DNA of 64,000 nucleotides from Helichrysum umbraculigerum (lineage: Eukaryota; Streptophyta; Magnoliopsida; Asterales; Asteraceae), in NCBI GenBank assembly GCA_949592205.1, contig CATIUR010000006.1:8635001-8699000 (forward strand). Reading direction: 5' to 3'. Under the pieces are notes generated by a model. It ran no database searches, had not been told where the DNA came from, and saw only the letters and a list, made by a program, of their open reading frames with translations. The translations under genes and the position numbers were made by a program. Positions 35,182-46,370 of this stretch are shown in pieces. The stretch's first letter is position 1. Each line of letters begins with the position of its first letter.

Positions 35182-38177
35182 TGATGCGCCCTCAGCCGTC
35201 GGTGTCGTCGGTGCTGTTGTAACGACCGTGGGTGCGATCAGGGTGTTTTAAAATTTATTTTTGCTCGGGCCTAAACCTCCGAACTACCTACTGGTACTAG
35301 GTACAAGTACCCGATACTAGTACGTGGTAAGGATGATCAGGGTCGTCTCTCCAGACGGTCGAATTTGAAGCGGAGCTCGTTTGGATAATTCAGTCTTCAA
35401 GATGGTGTTCAGATAGTTGGTTTTGTTTGGTTTTTATCTAATTTAAACTACTAAAGCAATGAAACTTAAAATGAGCTAGCTAGCATATAAGGAACAACTA
35501 AGGATAAGGAAGGCGTGGTTCACCATGACTTGGGATAGTATAATATCGGGATTGTGTTTATGATGGGGACGCTTTCAGATTAATAGATTGACAGACTTTG
35601 GTGTAAACACTAGAACCCTACCAATTAAATTCCCATTGGCATGTCACTAGGAACTAGGTTATCGTGATTCTGATTGGAGCAATACGCTAAACTCCCAATA
35701 CTTACCTAGTTGAAAGGTAAGCAACCTATCTTGGTGATTAACCGAGGTACATGAATAAAGCAGCGTATCGTCTCATAGGTCCGACCGTTCTTAACACCTA
35801 AGCTTATCTCTCGTTCTTCTAATAGTGTATCTAATTATTAACTTGTTATGTTTAAAGAATCAAATATGTAAGATCTAGGGGGATTGATGTATTTAAGTCA
35901 TTTGGACTTTCCTCACTAGACCTTGTTAATACTTTTCTTAAGCTCCAATTACATTGATTTATGACCTAGACCTCTCCTTTTCAAACAGTTATACATCTCC
36001 AGATTATTCACAGTTTGTTTAAAACATGCTTCATATGAGGACCATGCCTTTCAGTAATAGACAGTGTACTTTACAGGGTAGTTCCACGGGTTCTTACGTC
36101 TAACATGCGGTCGAGAGTAATTGACAGTGAGGTTGACACTCTAAACTAACTAAATGTAAAGCAGTGCAGAAATGTAAATCTAATATATACAACGAGCGAT
36201 TTCACTATGTCTTACTTATTGCATGTCATGGGCACAAATAACTACTTACCACAATTAAGGTTCCGGACTCCCTAATATCTAGGTTGCAGTCACGTGGATA
36301 ACTGGAAAGGGTACTCCATAAATTAGGTCTGGTATCATATATTTAAACAAGAACAAAGTATAATAATTCCCATTCATATAAGTTTCTTTTTATAAATTTA
36401 GACTATGTTGGAATGAGTTGTTTTTACGATCCTATCAACTAACTAACGTAGAGTTGTCCGCAATCAGGTAGAAGATATGTCACATGGATAGTAAACACAA
36501 ACAATTACAATACACCGGAAGTTCTCCCAAATGTACTGAACATATCGGCTAACAACTACCCTCGAATCCTATTCCCCAATCTCGGTCGTCAGAGATGTCC
36601 GTATCATGGCATGGTCTATTGAATAAATAGTCACATAAACAGGTTTTACCCTACCGGAATAAGTTGGGGTAGTCTGGTCATAAGCGGTTGGCCAAACATG
36701 TCATCATTCGTTCATAATGTTATGATTAAACTATAAATAGAAATTCATTTAGCACATTTAAAGTATTGGTCCGTAATATAACTACCTTCGGTCGTTCTCA
36801 GACTTTCGTACGTTTGTACTCCGCCTAAAGCGTTTCCAGCACTATATCCGAGAACAGTTGAATAGGGGCCGTCACATTACTTCACAATATTTAATATCAT
36901 CCCATTATAACTATCTAAATCATGGCAAACATATAAACAACTACTCGCATATTATGGCAATAGACATTTCTAATATTAATAAATCATAAACATCAAACAA
37001 GAACATTACAATTAATTAATAAAAGAAAAGAAAGATATTACCCATAATTATTGCGAGCCAAACGATGCTTATATTACTTCCGAATAATCCAAAGCGTTAC
37101 ATTGATAAGCTAGCTACTACTAACTATTACATAATTAATCTCATACTTATCTCTCCCCAAATTAACTTAGAGAGAGAAAGTAGAGAGACCCTAATCTTCT
37201 CTCTAGTTCTCCTCTAACTCCTAAGAGTAGTGCTAGAGAGAGAGACTAGAGAGAAGAACTAATTATAAGAATAATTCTCCTCTAACTCCTAAGAGTAGTG
37301 CTAGAGAGAGAATTCTAAAGAGAGAAAGAGAAATATGCAAGAAAGGAGGTGCATATGGTGCAAGTTGAAATGAAGCCTCAAGCCCTCTATTTATAGGAGA
37401 GCTTTGGCTCACATTAGCACCATGAGGTGCATGTTAGAAAGCTTTCCAAAAATGGTGTGTACAACACGAAAAGTAGGCGCACTGGGTACCGTACAACGCG
37501 AAAAGTAGGCGCACCAGGTACGAAAACTTGCCAAAAAGGGAAACCGAGGCGGATACAGGGTGGTCGGCGCCTGGGGGCCTGCAGCAGGCGGCTGGGGGCC
37601 TGTGGCCGGCGGTGGGGGCCTGTGGCCGGCGTTGGGGGCCTGTGGCCGGCGCTGGGGGCCTTGTACCCGCCCCGTTCGTCGTCTTTTGCTTCGTTTCTTA
37701 ATTCGCGCGTATCTTCTTCGTTATACATCCGTTTGAGTTGATTCTTTTTTTTTGTTGGATTCGTAATTCAAAAACGATGATTTTGACATAGGATAGTCCC
37801 TGATATGAGGTTCCTAGCTCCAGATATTGCGTACGGATCATTTGGATCTTCCGGCGGGCGCGAAATCTTCATTTTTTACCCGTTTTGGTTGATTCTTCTT
37901 TTGTTGGATTCGTATTTTGAAAACGAACATCTTGGAAATAATGGATGTTGATGGAGGGCACTTTAGTCTTGAAATCTCATTTTTATGCCTTGAATCTTCA
38001 AACGTGTGTGGAATCTTCGTTTTACATCCGGTTTGCTTGATTTTTCTTGTGCAACCTTGTTTTGACCATCTTGGCATAATGTCACTGATTTGTGCTATAT
38101 TCGAGTTATAATGCCAAGAATCGTTCCAGAATGAGAGAGATATCGGTAGTAAAAACATGACTTTTTACGCGATATCA
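35182..38177 (-). repeat. 5' LTR of G
   Basis: 2996 bp and near-identical to 27620-30594. The longer length is mostly one extra GC-rich repeat unit at 37558-37662. TATA box on minus at 37387-37396. Confidence 0.93.
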
Positions 38178-38182
38178 CTTAT

Positions 38183-38372
38183 GCTGTCCAAAACTATTGT
38201 CTATACAGATCATTCAGCCTTGAAGTATCTTTTCAAAAAGCAAGATGCAAAGCCTAGACTGCTGAGATGGATTCTACTCCTACAAGAATTCGATATCGAG
38301 ATCAAAGATAAGAAAGGAGCAGAAAACGTTGCAGCAGATCATCTAAGCCGATTAGAAAATCCTACACTATAG
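38183..38372 (+). pseudogene. F RNase H, C-terminal part
   Basis: Resumes F's RNase H after G, with VYTDHSALKYLF (third catalytic Asp, intact here) and NVAADHLSRL (fourth). It ends at TAG 38370-38372, in the same phase as the integrase frame that follows, so this stop is a single point interruption of pol. The first ATG of the open frame lies in G's LTR and is not native. Confidence 0.85.
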
Positions 38373-38420
38373 CAGCTTAATGAAAAGGATATTCAAGACC
38401 AGTTTCCTGAAGAACAGCTC

Positions 38421-39737
38421 ATGCACATCGGCAAATACCATCAAGGATCCAAATCCAAAGATCCTTGGTATGCTGATCATGCTAATTTCCTGGTAGGAAA
38501 CATAATACCCAAAGGAATGCCGACATCTCAGAGACGAAGATTCTTCCGCGACATAAAGAATTACTATTGGGATGATCCTTTCCTCTTTAAGGTTTGCCCT
38601 GATCAGATCATTAGAAGATGCGTCGATGGGAAGGAAGCAGAACAAATCCTTCGACAAAGCCACCATGGACCTACTGGAGGACATCACGCAGTTAACCTAA
38701 AAGCACGAAAGGTGTATGATTCTGGCTTTTACTGGCCAACCATCTATCGAGATACTTATGACCTGGTGAAACGCTGTGACATTTGCCAAAGACAAGGCAA
38801 TGTGTCAGCAAGGAACGAAATGCCACTCACTAATATCCAGGCTTGTGAAATCTTTGATATCTGGGGATTAGATTTTATGGGACCTTTCCCTAAGTCTAAT
38901 GGAAAAGAGTACATCCTAGTTGCTGTCGATTATGTCTCCAGGTGGGCCGAAGCACAAGCTTTCCCAACAAATGATGCTAGAGTAGTGACAAAGTTTCTCA
39001 AACAACTATTCTGTCGATTCGGAACTCCAAGAGCTATCATAAGTGATCGTGGCACTCACTTCTGCAACACTCAATTCATGAGGGTTATGCAGCAGTATGG
39101 CGTCACTCACAAGATGTCCACCGCCTATCATCCACAAACAAATGGACAAGCTGAGATCACGAACAGAGCTTTAAAGAGAATCTTGGAGCGAACAGTCGGA
39201 AATCATGGGGATAAGTGGGCTGACAAATTAGACAATGCGTTGTGGGCATTCAGAACTGCTTACAAAACACCTTTAGGTACCACACCATATCGTCTGGTTT
39301 ATGGCAAGGCATGTCACCTACCAGTGGAGTTGGAATACAAAGCATACTGGGCGCTGAAGAAATGCAATCTGGACACTTCTATAACAGGTTCCCATCGGAG
39401 AATGCAACTAAATGAATTGGACAAATTAAGAAATCAAGCATATGAAAGCTCCCTGAACTACAAAGATAGAACCAAGAGGATTCATGATTCCAAGCTTAAA
39501 CTCTCAAGGTTCAAACCAGGAGATAAAGTGATTCTCTTCAATTCGCGCTTCAAAAAGTTCTCTGGAAAATTCAAGATCAGGTGGAACGGACCATTCATAA
39601 TCTCAAAGGTATTCCCTTATGGTGCAGTCGAACTCGAATCACCAGAAGGTAATTTTAAGGTAAATGGTCATCGGTTAAAGCATTACATCGAAGACTTCTC
39701 CATTCGTGAGGATGTCTTTATCTTCGAACCACCCTAA
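38421..39737 (+). CDS. F integrase
   Basis: 438 residues from the first ATG; the phase is open from 38373. The N-terminal zinc motif is complete (HHGPTGGHHAV, then CDICQRQGN). The catalytic core has D in WGLDFMGPFPKS, D in IISDRGTHFC, and E in HPQTNGQAEITNR, so the DDE triad looks intact. The C-terminal part (residues ~340-438) is the basic DNA-binding region with WNGPFIISKVFPYGAVEL. It catalyses insertion of the element cDNA with a 5-bp stagger, consistent with the TSDs seen. It is unlikely to be expressed as part of pol because of the upstream damage. Confidence 0.88.
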   Translation: MHIGKYHQGSKSKDPWYADHANFLVGNIIPKGMPTSQRRRFFRDIKNYYWDDPFLFKVCPDQIIRRCVDGKEAEQILRQSHHGPTGGHHAVNLKARKVYDSGFYWPTIYRDTYDLVKRCDICQRQGNVSARNEMPLTNIQACEIFDIWGLDFMGPFPKSNGKEYILVAVDYVSRWAEAQAFPTNDARVVTKFLKQLFCRFGTPRAIISDRGTHFCNTQFMRVMQQYGVTHKMSTAYHPQTNGQAEITNRALKRILERTVGNHGDKWADKLDNALWAFRTAYKTPLGTTPYRLVYGKACHLPVELEYKAYWALKKCNLDTSITGSHRRMQLNELDKLRNQAYESSLNYKDRTKRIHDSKLKLSRFKPGDKVILFNSRFKKFSGKFKIRWNGPFIISKVFPYGAVELESPEGNFKVNGHRLKHYIEDFSIREDVFIFEPP

Positions 39738-39785
39738 GTCAGCCAGAAAGGTACAAGAGTCGAGCTAAGAGACTCTATAAACAAA

Positions 39786-39810
39786 GCGCTCTTGGGAGGC
39801 ACCCCAAGCT
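39786..39810 (+). ncRNA. Conserved hairpin after the F pol stop
   Basis: AGCGCT followed by the hairpin CTTGGG-AGGCAC-CCCAAG (39791-39808). G carries the counterpart on minus at about 33533-33560 (GCGCTTCTCGGG-AGGCAA-CCCG). Loop and GGG/CCC are kept, and the adjacent pair is T-A in F and C-G in G. Candidate RNA element of Athila 3' regions. Confidence 0.5.
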
Positions 39811-40033
39811 TATCTTACTTTTCCTGTCCTTTTTATTTCTTAGTTTATTTTTAATCTAGTATTGTTATCACTGATCTAATATATGCAGGCTTGCGACTTA
39901 TCAGACAATCAAATAGCTTTACCTGAGATAAGCTTTATTTACACAAGTACGAAAAGTTCAGATGGCATTCCATCTGTCTTTTCTGCATTTGTCTACCTTC
40001 TATTAGCATTACCTGTTTTATGTTTATTTCAGG

Positions 40034-40666
40034 ATGGACGTTCGGATCGAGACTGAGGATCATGTTGCTGAGAGGCAACCTAGACAGAGGAGAAGACACA
40101 GACCCAGACAGAGGAGACACATGAGAGCTTTACCTGCTATCCCTGAGGAGGGACTTGTATATATTCAGCTAGAGCATGAGGAGGAGGCCACATCACCTGC
40201 AGCCCAGCCTGTGCCACCACAGACTACTCCAGCGATCAGACTGCCACCTACTCTTGAGTATGGTATTACCTTGTATGATCCCGCTGCTACTTGGGCCTTG
40301 TTCCAGACCTTCACTGCACATCATCAGATCCTTTCAGCACTATGTGAGGTAGCCGGATTGCCGAGACCTGCGGGACCACCTTTTAGGTTGGGACCAGACC
40401 CAGGACCATCTCGACCACCTTGGTCTTTCTTCCCTGCTGCTGGATCTTTTGTTGGACCTACTACTGGACTATCTACTGGACACCCTATTGCTCCTGCTGC
40501 TGAGCCTGCTGCCTCTGGGACCTCTGCATCTATGGATCCAGTTCTTCGTGAGCAGGTTTATGCCATGCTTGATGTTTCGAGCCCAGCTCTTGCACCAGTC
40601 TATGACAAGACTGCAGAGGATGAGTTTGATCCAGATAGCGATGACTTGCTAGATGACGATTATTAG
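40034..40666 (+). CDS. F post-integrase ORF (env-like position)
   Basis: 210 residues. A polypyrimidine tract and TTTATTTCAG end one base before the ATG (40034), so the ORF is probably reached by splicing, as proposed for the env-like ORF of Athila elements. The N-terminus is very basic (RQPRQRRRHRPRQRRHMR), the middle is Pro/Ala-rich, and the C-terminus is acidic (DEFDPDSDDLLDDDY). I see no signal peptide, no transmembrane segment and no glycoprotein features, so an envelope function is not supported. A nucleic-acid-binding or accessory role is possible. The sequence alone does not identify it. Confidence 0.6.
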   Translation: MDVRIETEDHVAERQPRQRRRHRPRQRRHMRALPAIPEEGLVYIQLEHEEEATSPAAQPVPPQTTPAIRLPPTLEYGITLYDPAATWALFQTFTAHHQILSALCEVAGLPRPAGPPFRLGPDPGPSRPPWSFFPAAGSFVGPTTGLSTGHPIAPAAEPAASGTSASMDPVLREQVYAMLDVSSPALAPVYDKTAEDEFDPDSDDLLDDDY

Positions 40667-42572
40667 TTTACTTTATCTTTATTTTATCTTTATTTTTATT
40701 TTGTGTTATTACTTTGTACTTATGTTTTGACTACTGAGACGTGATACTCTGATGAGGTTTTGATTACTACAGAACTAGCTTCGTATGGAATGGCTGAGCC
40801 TAAACTTCTGGAATCATTTGCACCACTTCTGCACGAACCTGGTCCAACTCCAGTAACCACTATTTATAGGGAAGTTCCTTTTCAGTATTTTCATTTTAAA
40901 TATTTTGCCACGACCCCCATTTCAAACTCTAAGTGTGGGATTAGCAACCCCATTCTTAGAGAATACTTGAAATTAAAAATTGTTCAATAAAATCATTAAA
41001 ACTCTAAGTGTGGGATTCTCCCTACTTAGTGGCAAAAACATTGAGGACAATGTTTATTTTTAAGTGTGGGATAGCAATATACCCTACTTTCGTATAATAA
41101 GCTTAAATTTTTTTCAAAAATGTCCTCAAATTTTTCAACTTGTTCTCGCATGAAGCCAATATGTCATCATTTTACCCTAAACTTTCAAAGCCATTTTGAG
41201 TCAACAATATATGTAAGGCTACAAAATTTTCAAATAAACTCAAGGGTTAAGCAGAAAGAGGTAGAATTACGTCAGATTCCAACTTTTTCTTAATGAAAGT
41301 CTAAGAGGGGCATCACATGACTGGGCACATACAACCCAATAAACTTGCGGTGAGGTATCTTGAGCCTAATAGTATTCATTTTTAATGCTTCACTTTTCGT
41401 TTCTTGTGTGTGACCGGTGCATGCGTTCTGAATTAGAACTTGCTCCTGACATGCGTTTCGAGACCATATTGACAGGTGCCATACGTGGCATAGGTGCAAT
41501 TAGATGACCTGGACATTTTTAGGAATAACCCCTTTTTCTCATATCTTTTCAAGCCAACCCTGTTCCGACACTTTTTAGTGTTGAAGATCCCCTAGAAAAC
41601 CCTGTTGAGCCTAAACCTTTTCGTTTCTTTCAAAACCCTAAAAAACCACATTTTCACTCACCACCAAAACGTCTTGATAAAAGAAATTTCTGAGGAAGTG
41701 AGAAACAGCTATTTGGATGTCCTTACCCACTCGAGCAATTGCTCCCTCAAGTCATAAATTCCTGGTGACGAACTTCAAAAGAAGAATATCAAAAGAAATC
41801 ACCCGAAGCTCCCAAAAGAATCATTCATGGAGCCGTGAAAATTATCTTGAAGAAACTGCAAAAGCGAAAAGAGGATGAGGCATCTAAAAAAGCAAAAGAA
41901 AAAGAAAAAGAAAAATAGAAAAGAAAATGCCTCAAGAAAAAAAAACAAAAAGAAAGAATAAAAGATCCAAGGAAGTTCAAGAATCATCCAAAAAGAAGAA
42001 ATTCTCAGTGGATTCCCCTTTCTATAGGATTCATTCAAATAAAGGTTTCTCACGACCTTAAGAGTTTCTGGAGTCAAGATCAGTCCTTCCTTCCATACCC
42101 TACCAACTTTTCCTTTTTCAAAATATTTCCCTTTTCACCCCCAAAATACAACCCAATCGAATGTCCTGGGATAATTAGTGCCGTCCCTGTCTAAGTGGTG
42201 GAGATTCGATTCTCGATCAAGCCTATGACGATGAATGCTGCATGACTGGTATTATGAGCGATTTTGTTTGATCTAGATTATTAGGAAACCCGATACACTT
42301 GTGTGAATTGAGTGACCACCTGGTGAGGAATCGCCTAGTCATGTATATTCCAAGATCACGAGAATTGAAAGCATGCCTAAGATGATCATTCTGAAAAGTT
42401 AGATACGTCATGTGCATATCTCCTATGTTACACCTGAGAGATTATTTGATTATTTTCGTATTTTTACTTATATTTATGACTCCCGTAAAAACATTTTTTT
42501 AGAAAAAGTTTCTGGGTATAGTTGACAGGCAGAATTGCTTGAGGACAAGCAAAACTCTAAGTGTGGGATATT
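40667..42572 (+). other. F 3' non-coding region with four PPT-like motifs
   Basis: No supported gene; the ORFs at 40760-40990 and 41799-42077 are low-complexity or lack any family. CTAAGTGTGGGA-type motifs lie at 40929-40941, 41003-41015, 41061-41071 and 42557-42569. The last, 3 nt from the LTR, is the plus-strand primer (PPT). A purine-rich A/G tract (41870-41970) lies between them. Confidence 0.7.
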
Positions 42573-45110
42573 TGATGTAGCGTAAAAAGTCACGTTTTTA
42601 CCTACATTATTGACCCCATATTTAGGTCTTTTATAACAAAAACATTCTTAAAACATTATTATTCATCATATTTTGTTATAAAGGTGAAAACTTGACGGAC
42701 TTTCCAAAACTATACGAAAAGGGCTGAAAATACACTGAAATGGGCACCAAATTGAGCCAAACCCTAAATCTACTGTAAACTCCATACCAAGACCTCACAT
42801 TTATCTTATTTTGTAGCTATGGATATTACGAGAACGTGGATATAAGGATTGCTCAAAATGGATCAAAGACGAAAAAGTTATGCAAGATACAGCACAGCCG
42901 AAAGCTACAAAACGTATTCTGGACACGCACGGGCCCCACACATCCAATTTCTACCAAATTGGCATCATTAGAAGCGTAGCGGAATTCCGAAGATGCGAGA
43001 AAAGTCAGAAAAATCACACAGCCTAGCACACGGTCACCCCAGGGCCGTACACGGCCGTACACGGCCTGTACAGGGCCGTACACGGCCTGTACAGAGCCGT
43101 ACACGGCCTGTATAGGGCCGTACACGACTTGGTTTGGTCACACACGGCCTCCGTCTTGCTTCGTTGGCTTGTACGTGCGCTTGTGTGCTTGTACTCTTGG
43201 ATCCATGGCTTGCCTATAAATAGTGGCCTCATTCACCTCATTCCACACACCAATTCTTCATAAGAATTTTCACTTTCTCTCTCACACACTCTCTCTCTCT
43301 ACTTTCTCTCTCTAGCACTACTCTTAGGAGTTAGAGGAGAGATAGAAAGAGTAGCTAGTTAGCGTAGCGGTAATTGTAGCGTCTGTACGGAGTCACTCCG
43401 AGGCTTTGGTCACGAAGATTTGTCTGTAATAAATATTCAGGTTATATTTATATCTCTATTCTTTATTTCGTAAATATGATTTGCTTATATTATGTTTGTG
43501 TTGTATTGATTACTAGAGATGCCATGCTAGGCTAGACAAATCTGTGTTTGCTATGATAATGGTTATGCTTAAGTAGTTATGATTTAATATGCAATTGGGA
43601 TGACCCCATTATGAAACAACGGAGGTAACGTTATACGGCTTTCATTTGTATAGCGCCGGAATCATCACGAATGTGTGTAGTACGGAACGTGGAAGCTATG
43701 AAAGTCGTGGGCACAATCCGTTGTGGAATAATGATCCCAATTGTAAACATACTGTTACTCTGTCTGTGTGAATATTAAACTGTATCTGAATTTGTGAATT
43801 GAATCTCAATTGTTTACCTATCCAACTTATGCTGTGGTTAGAAACTTCCTGCTAAAACATGGCCAGTTAATAGTGGTACGTAATCTACCTATTCTATGTA
43901 TGATGAAGCATTTGAACTCGACATGGCTGTATTCTCTAGATTGAAACTATATCATAAGAGATACGGAGCATAGGATTAGAGATAGGTTAGATTCAAGCTC
44001 ATATATTAAGTATCTTTGAGAGACCTTTCAGGATATTTATGATCCGATTATCTGGTTATGTGAAATGGTATGAAATAGGAATAGTTATCTGTGTGCCTTT
44101 CTATTGCATGTTCTTGTTTGATTGTTGCCTTAGGAATGCTGCATGCTAGAACTGAACCTCCGATTACCATATGTAACTGCATGATTAGGGTTTTCAGATA
44201 TTAGTTGATATTTATACAGTAGAGTGATGTGCATGTAATAGTTAAGGTGATTTATATGATTAATGATGAACAATTCAATTGACCGTTAGACAAGTTAATC
44301 CAACCTATTCCGTAGGGTAACTCCTGTTCACATTATTGTTTATTCAACAATTCGTGCCATGATACCGACACACATTTGTCAGAGATTGGGGAATATGATT
44401 AGAGAATAACTGTTGATTGAATTGATCAGTACATTTGGGAGAACTTCCAGTGTACCTGACACTATATAATTGCTATCCATGTGACATATTATTTATCTGA
44501 TTGCAGAGACCTTTACGTTAGATATTTGATAGGATCGTAATTATACATCATTAATAATATAGGGTATCCAATGAGCAAACTGGTAATTTGAATCAATGCT
44601 AAGGAAAAACCATAAAACGGCATAGTACTTCGTATAGCGTTTAAATACGTGGGAAAAGCTAAGGAACTGCCGTAGGTATAATACTTTGTGTTAATTTAAG
44701 TTTCGGTTACTCAACAGATTAATCATCATAACTAGTGGCTTTAATACCCATAACTACTTATTCAAAGCATATACCGGCATCATAGTAAACACTCTCGTAT
44801 CCACTGTTCTCTAAGCCTCCGTACAAACATCCTTTCCTTTTCTGCATTTATTTTAATAGATTAGTTATAAAACCAAACCAAATCAAACCTTATTTTAAAA
44901 CCTAGCTAGATTACAAAAGATAATTAGAACGCCTAAGATCCCATGCCCGTTTTAGTGTAAGAACGACACCTGAGTCAACATACCGCTTACTACCCTAGTA
45001 ACCTAATTAGGGCTGAAAGTAGTATTAGCTTAGGATTTCCCCAGCTCTATAAATTTAAAACACCCCCACTGTTGTGCCCGCTTCGCGAACGACCGTTTCG
45101 GGACGCATCA
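42573..45110 (+). repeat. 3' LTR of F
   Basis: 2538 bp and highly similar to 20900-23498, but lacks about 60 bp near 42975. TATA box at 43214-43223 with a well-preserved GGCC/TGTACA array at 43017-43132 upstream. It adjoins E's RT at TSD gttac. Confidence 0.93.
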
Positions 45111-45115
45111 GTTAC

Positions 45116-45292
45116 CTTGTTCAACTCTCTATAATCAATACACATCCTCATGGTGCCATCTTTCTTTTTAACAAATAGTATCGGTGCACCCCATGGTGAA
45201 CTACTCGGATGAATGAAACCTTTATCAAGTAATTTTTGCAATTGTTTCATCAACTCTTGCATTTCAGAGGGGGCGAGTCTATAAGGTGTTTT
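45116..45292 (-). pseudogene. E pol, N-terminal RT fragment
   Basis: Contains the RT N-terminal signature: PSEMQELMKQLQKLL, PSSSPWGAPILFVKKKDG and MRMCIDYRELNKV. It is followed immediately by the F insertion (TSD 45111-45115). It is one frame off the upstream protease frame: the 5-base homopolymer at 45289-45293 appears one base too long, which ends the upstream frame prematurely. The rest of RT lies at 20894 downwards. Confidence 0.88.
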
Positions 45293-46079
45293 TGGCAATA
45301 GGAGTAGCTCCAGGTACCAAATCAATTCGGAACTCGACTTGCCTTTCAGGCGGAATGCTCGGTAGCTCGTCGGGAAAAACATCGGGAAATTCATTAACAA
45401 CGGGGATTTCTGTAAGTTTGGGGGTTTGTTTCTGAGTATCAATCACATGTGCCAAGAAAGCCTGGCACCCATGTGATAAATGGCGTTTGGTCCGAGCAAA
45501 AGTACAAATAGAAAGTGATGGTTTTCTCTTCTCCCCATAAATATCTATCACTCCCCCACTAGGCGAATTAACCTTAATTATCTTTTTCTCACATTGGATT
45601 ATGGCGTTATGTTTGCCTAACCAATCCATTCCCATAACTACATCAAACTCACCCATTTGCATCGGGATTAAATTTATGATGAAGGTTTCATTATTAATCA
45701 CTAACTGACAACCTCTATACACATTGGTCACAAAAATAATTCTATCGTCAGCAACCTCCACATCAAGTGGAGCATCTAACTCAGTAAGAGGAATTGAGAA
45801 ATATCGACAAAACTTTTCAGACACAAATGATCGTGAGGCTCCCGAATCAAACAGTATGTATGCAGGTTTAAGATTTACAAAGAAGGTACCTGTTAACACA
45901 TCGGGGGCTCGTTGTGCTTCTCCTGCAGTAATCTGAAAGGAACGGTGTCTAGGCTTCGGTGGTTCCACTGTCTTCCTCTCAGTATTATTGCGAGGAGCAG
46001 AAGAAGTACGTTGAGATTTCAATTCAGGACAATCAGGTCGAATATGTCCTGGTTTCAGACAATGATGACAAACTTTGAT
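45279..46079 (-). pseudogene. E gag C-terminal knuckle, protease and linker
   Basis: Starts right after the in-frame stop at about 46080 and reads a CCHC zinc knuckle (CHHCLKPGHIRPDC). Then, at about residue 90 of the fragment, comes an aspartic protease with FDSGASRSFVS (catalytic D) and the second-half motif VVMGMDWLGKH. The end (DELPSIPPERQVEFRIDLVPG) is the usual linker to RT. The frame terminates at 45279 because of the homopolymer frameshift. The protease itself looks complete. Confidence 0.85.
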
Positions 46080-46082
46080 TTA

Positions 46083-46370
46083 ATTGGGACAATCTTTGCT
46101 AAAATATCCTGGTCTTCCACAAGAAAAACAATTTAGAGTCCCGGCTTTACACTCCCCACGATGCCTTTTATGGCATATCTTGTATTCTGGGATTTCAGTT
46201 CGATCATCCTTTCTAAAACTCCCACCAGATCTAAACTTCTTAGATGAAGTAGAAGTGGGTTCAGCTTTTCTTTTTGTAGAACTTTTCTCCTCCTTCTTTA
46301 ACTCTAGCTCATGAAATCGAGCTTCATCTACCATTTCAGAAAAAAGTACTACATTTCTTTGGATTGACAA
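46083..46370 (-). pseudogene. E gag middle part with first zinc knuckle
   Basis: Basic Lys/Ser-rich segment (KKEEKSSTKRKAEP) and a CCHC knuckle CFSCGRPGYFSKDC, ending at a TAA at about 46080-46082 that splits it from the second knuckle in the same gene. It is in a different phase from the gag core upstream, with the frameshift near 46345-46371. Together with the second knuckle it would form the nucleocapsid region that binds element RNA. Confidence 0.8.

Larger units (their letters stand above)
27620..38177 (-). mobile_element. G: non-autonomous Athila derivative, minus strand
   Basis: TSD cttat (27615-27619, 38178-38182), LTRs 27620-30594 (2975 bp) and 35182-38177 (2996 bp), differing by about 1% by eye. 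The PBS adjoins the right LTR, which sets the minus orientation. The internal region (30595-35181) has no protease, RT, RNase H or integrase, only one 424-residue ORF, yet its LTR ends, purine tract, PBS and 3' non-coding segments match F. It is therefore a deletion derivative or chimera that needs Athila enzymes in trans. Its high LTR identity makes it the latest insertion in this nest. Confidence 0.92.
20900..45110 (+). mobile_element. F: Athila-lineage Ty3/gypsy element, plus strand
   Basis: TSD gttac (20895-20899, 45111-45115), LTRs 20900-23498 and 42573-45110, PBS at 23505-23522, gag-protease, RT, RNase H, integrase and a further ORF after integrase. Gag, the DLGAS protease motif, the PBS and the aagtgtggga purine tract are typical of Athila. 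Without G it is about 13.6 kb, a normal Athila size. It is defective: an in-frame TAA after protease, a deletion and frameshift in RT, G inserted in RNase H, and an in-frame TAG before integrase. Inserted inside E's RT gene. Confidence 0.93.

Noticed and set aside
40034..40666. Envelope glycoprotein in F
   Set aside because: The position fits, but there is no signal peptide, transmembrane helix or Cys pattern. I keep it only as an accessory ORF.
41799..42077. 92-residue minus frame with a Phe-rich stretch, membrane-protein-like
   Set aside because: It is the antisense of an A/G-rich purine tract in F's 3' region. Poly-Phe follows from composition.
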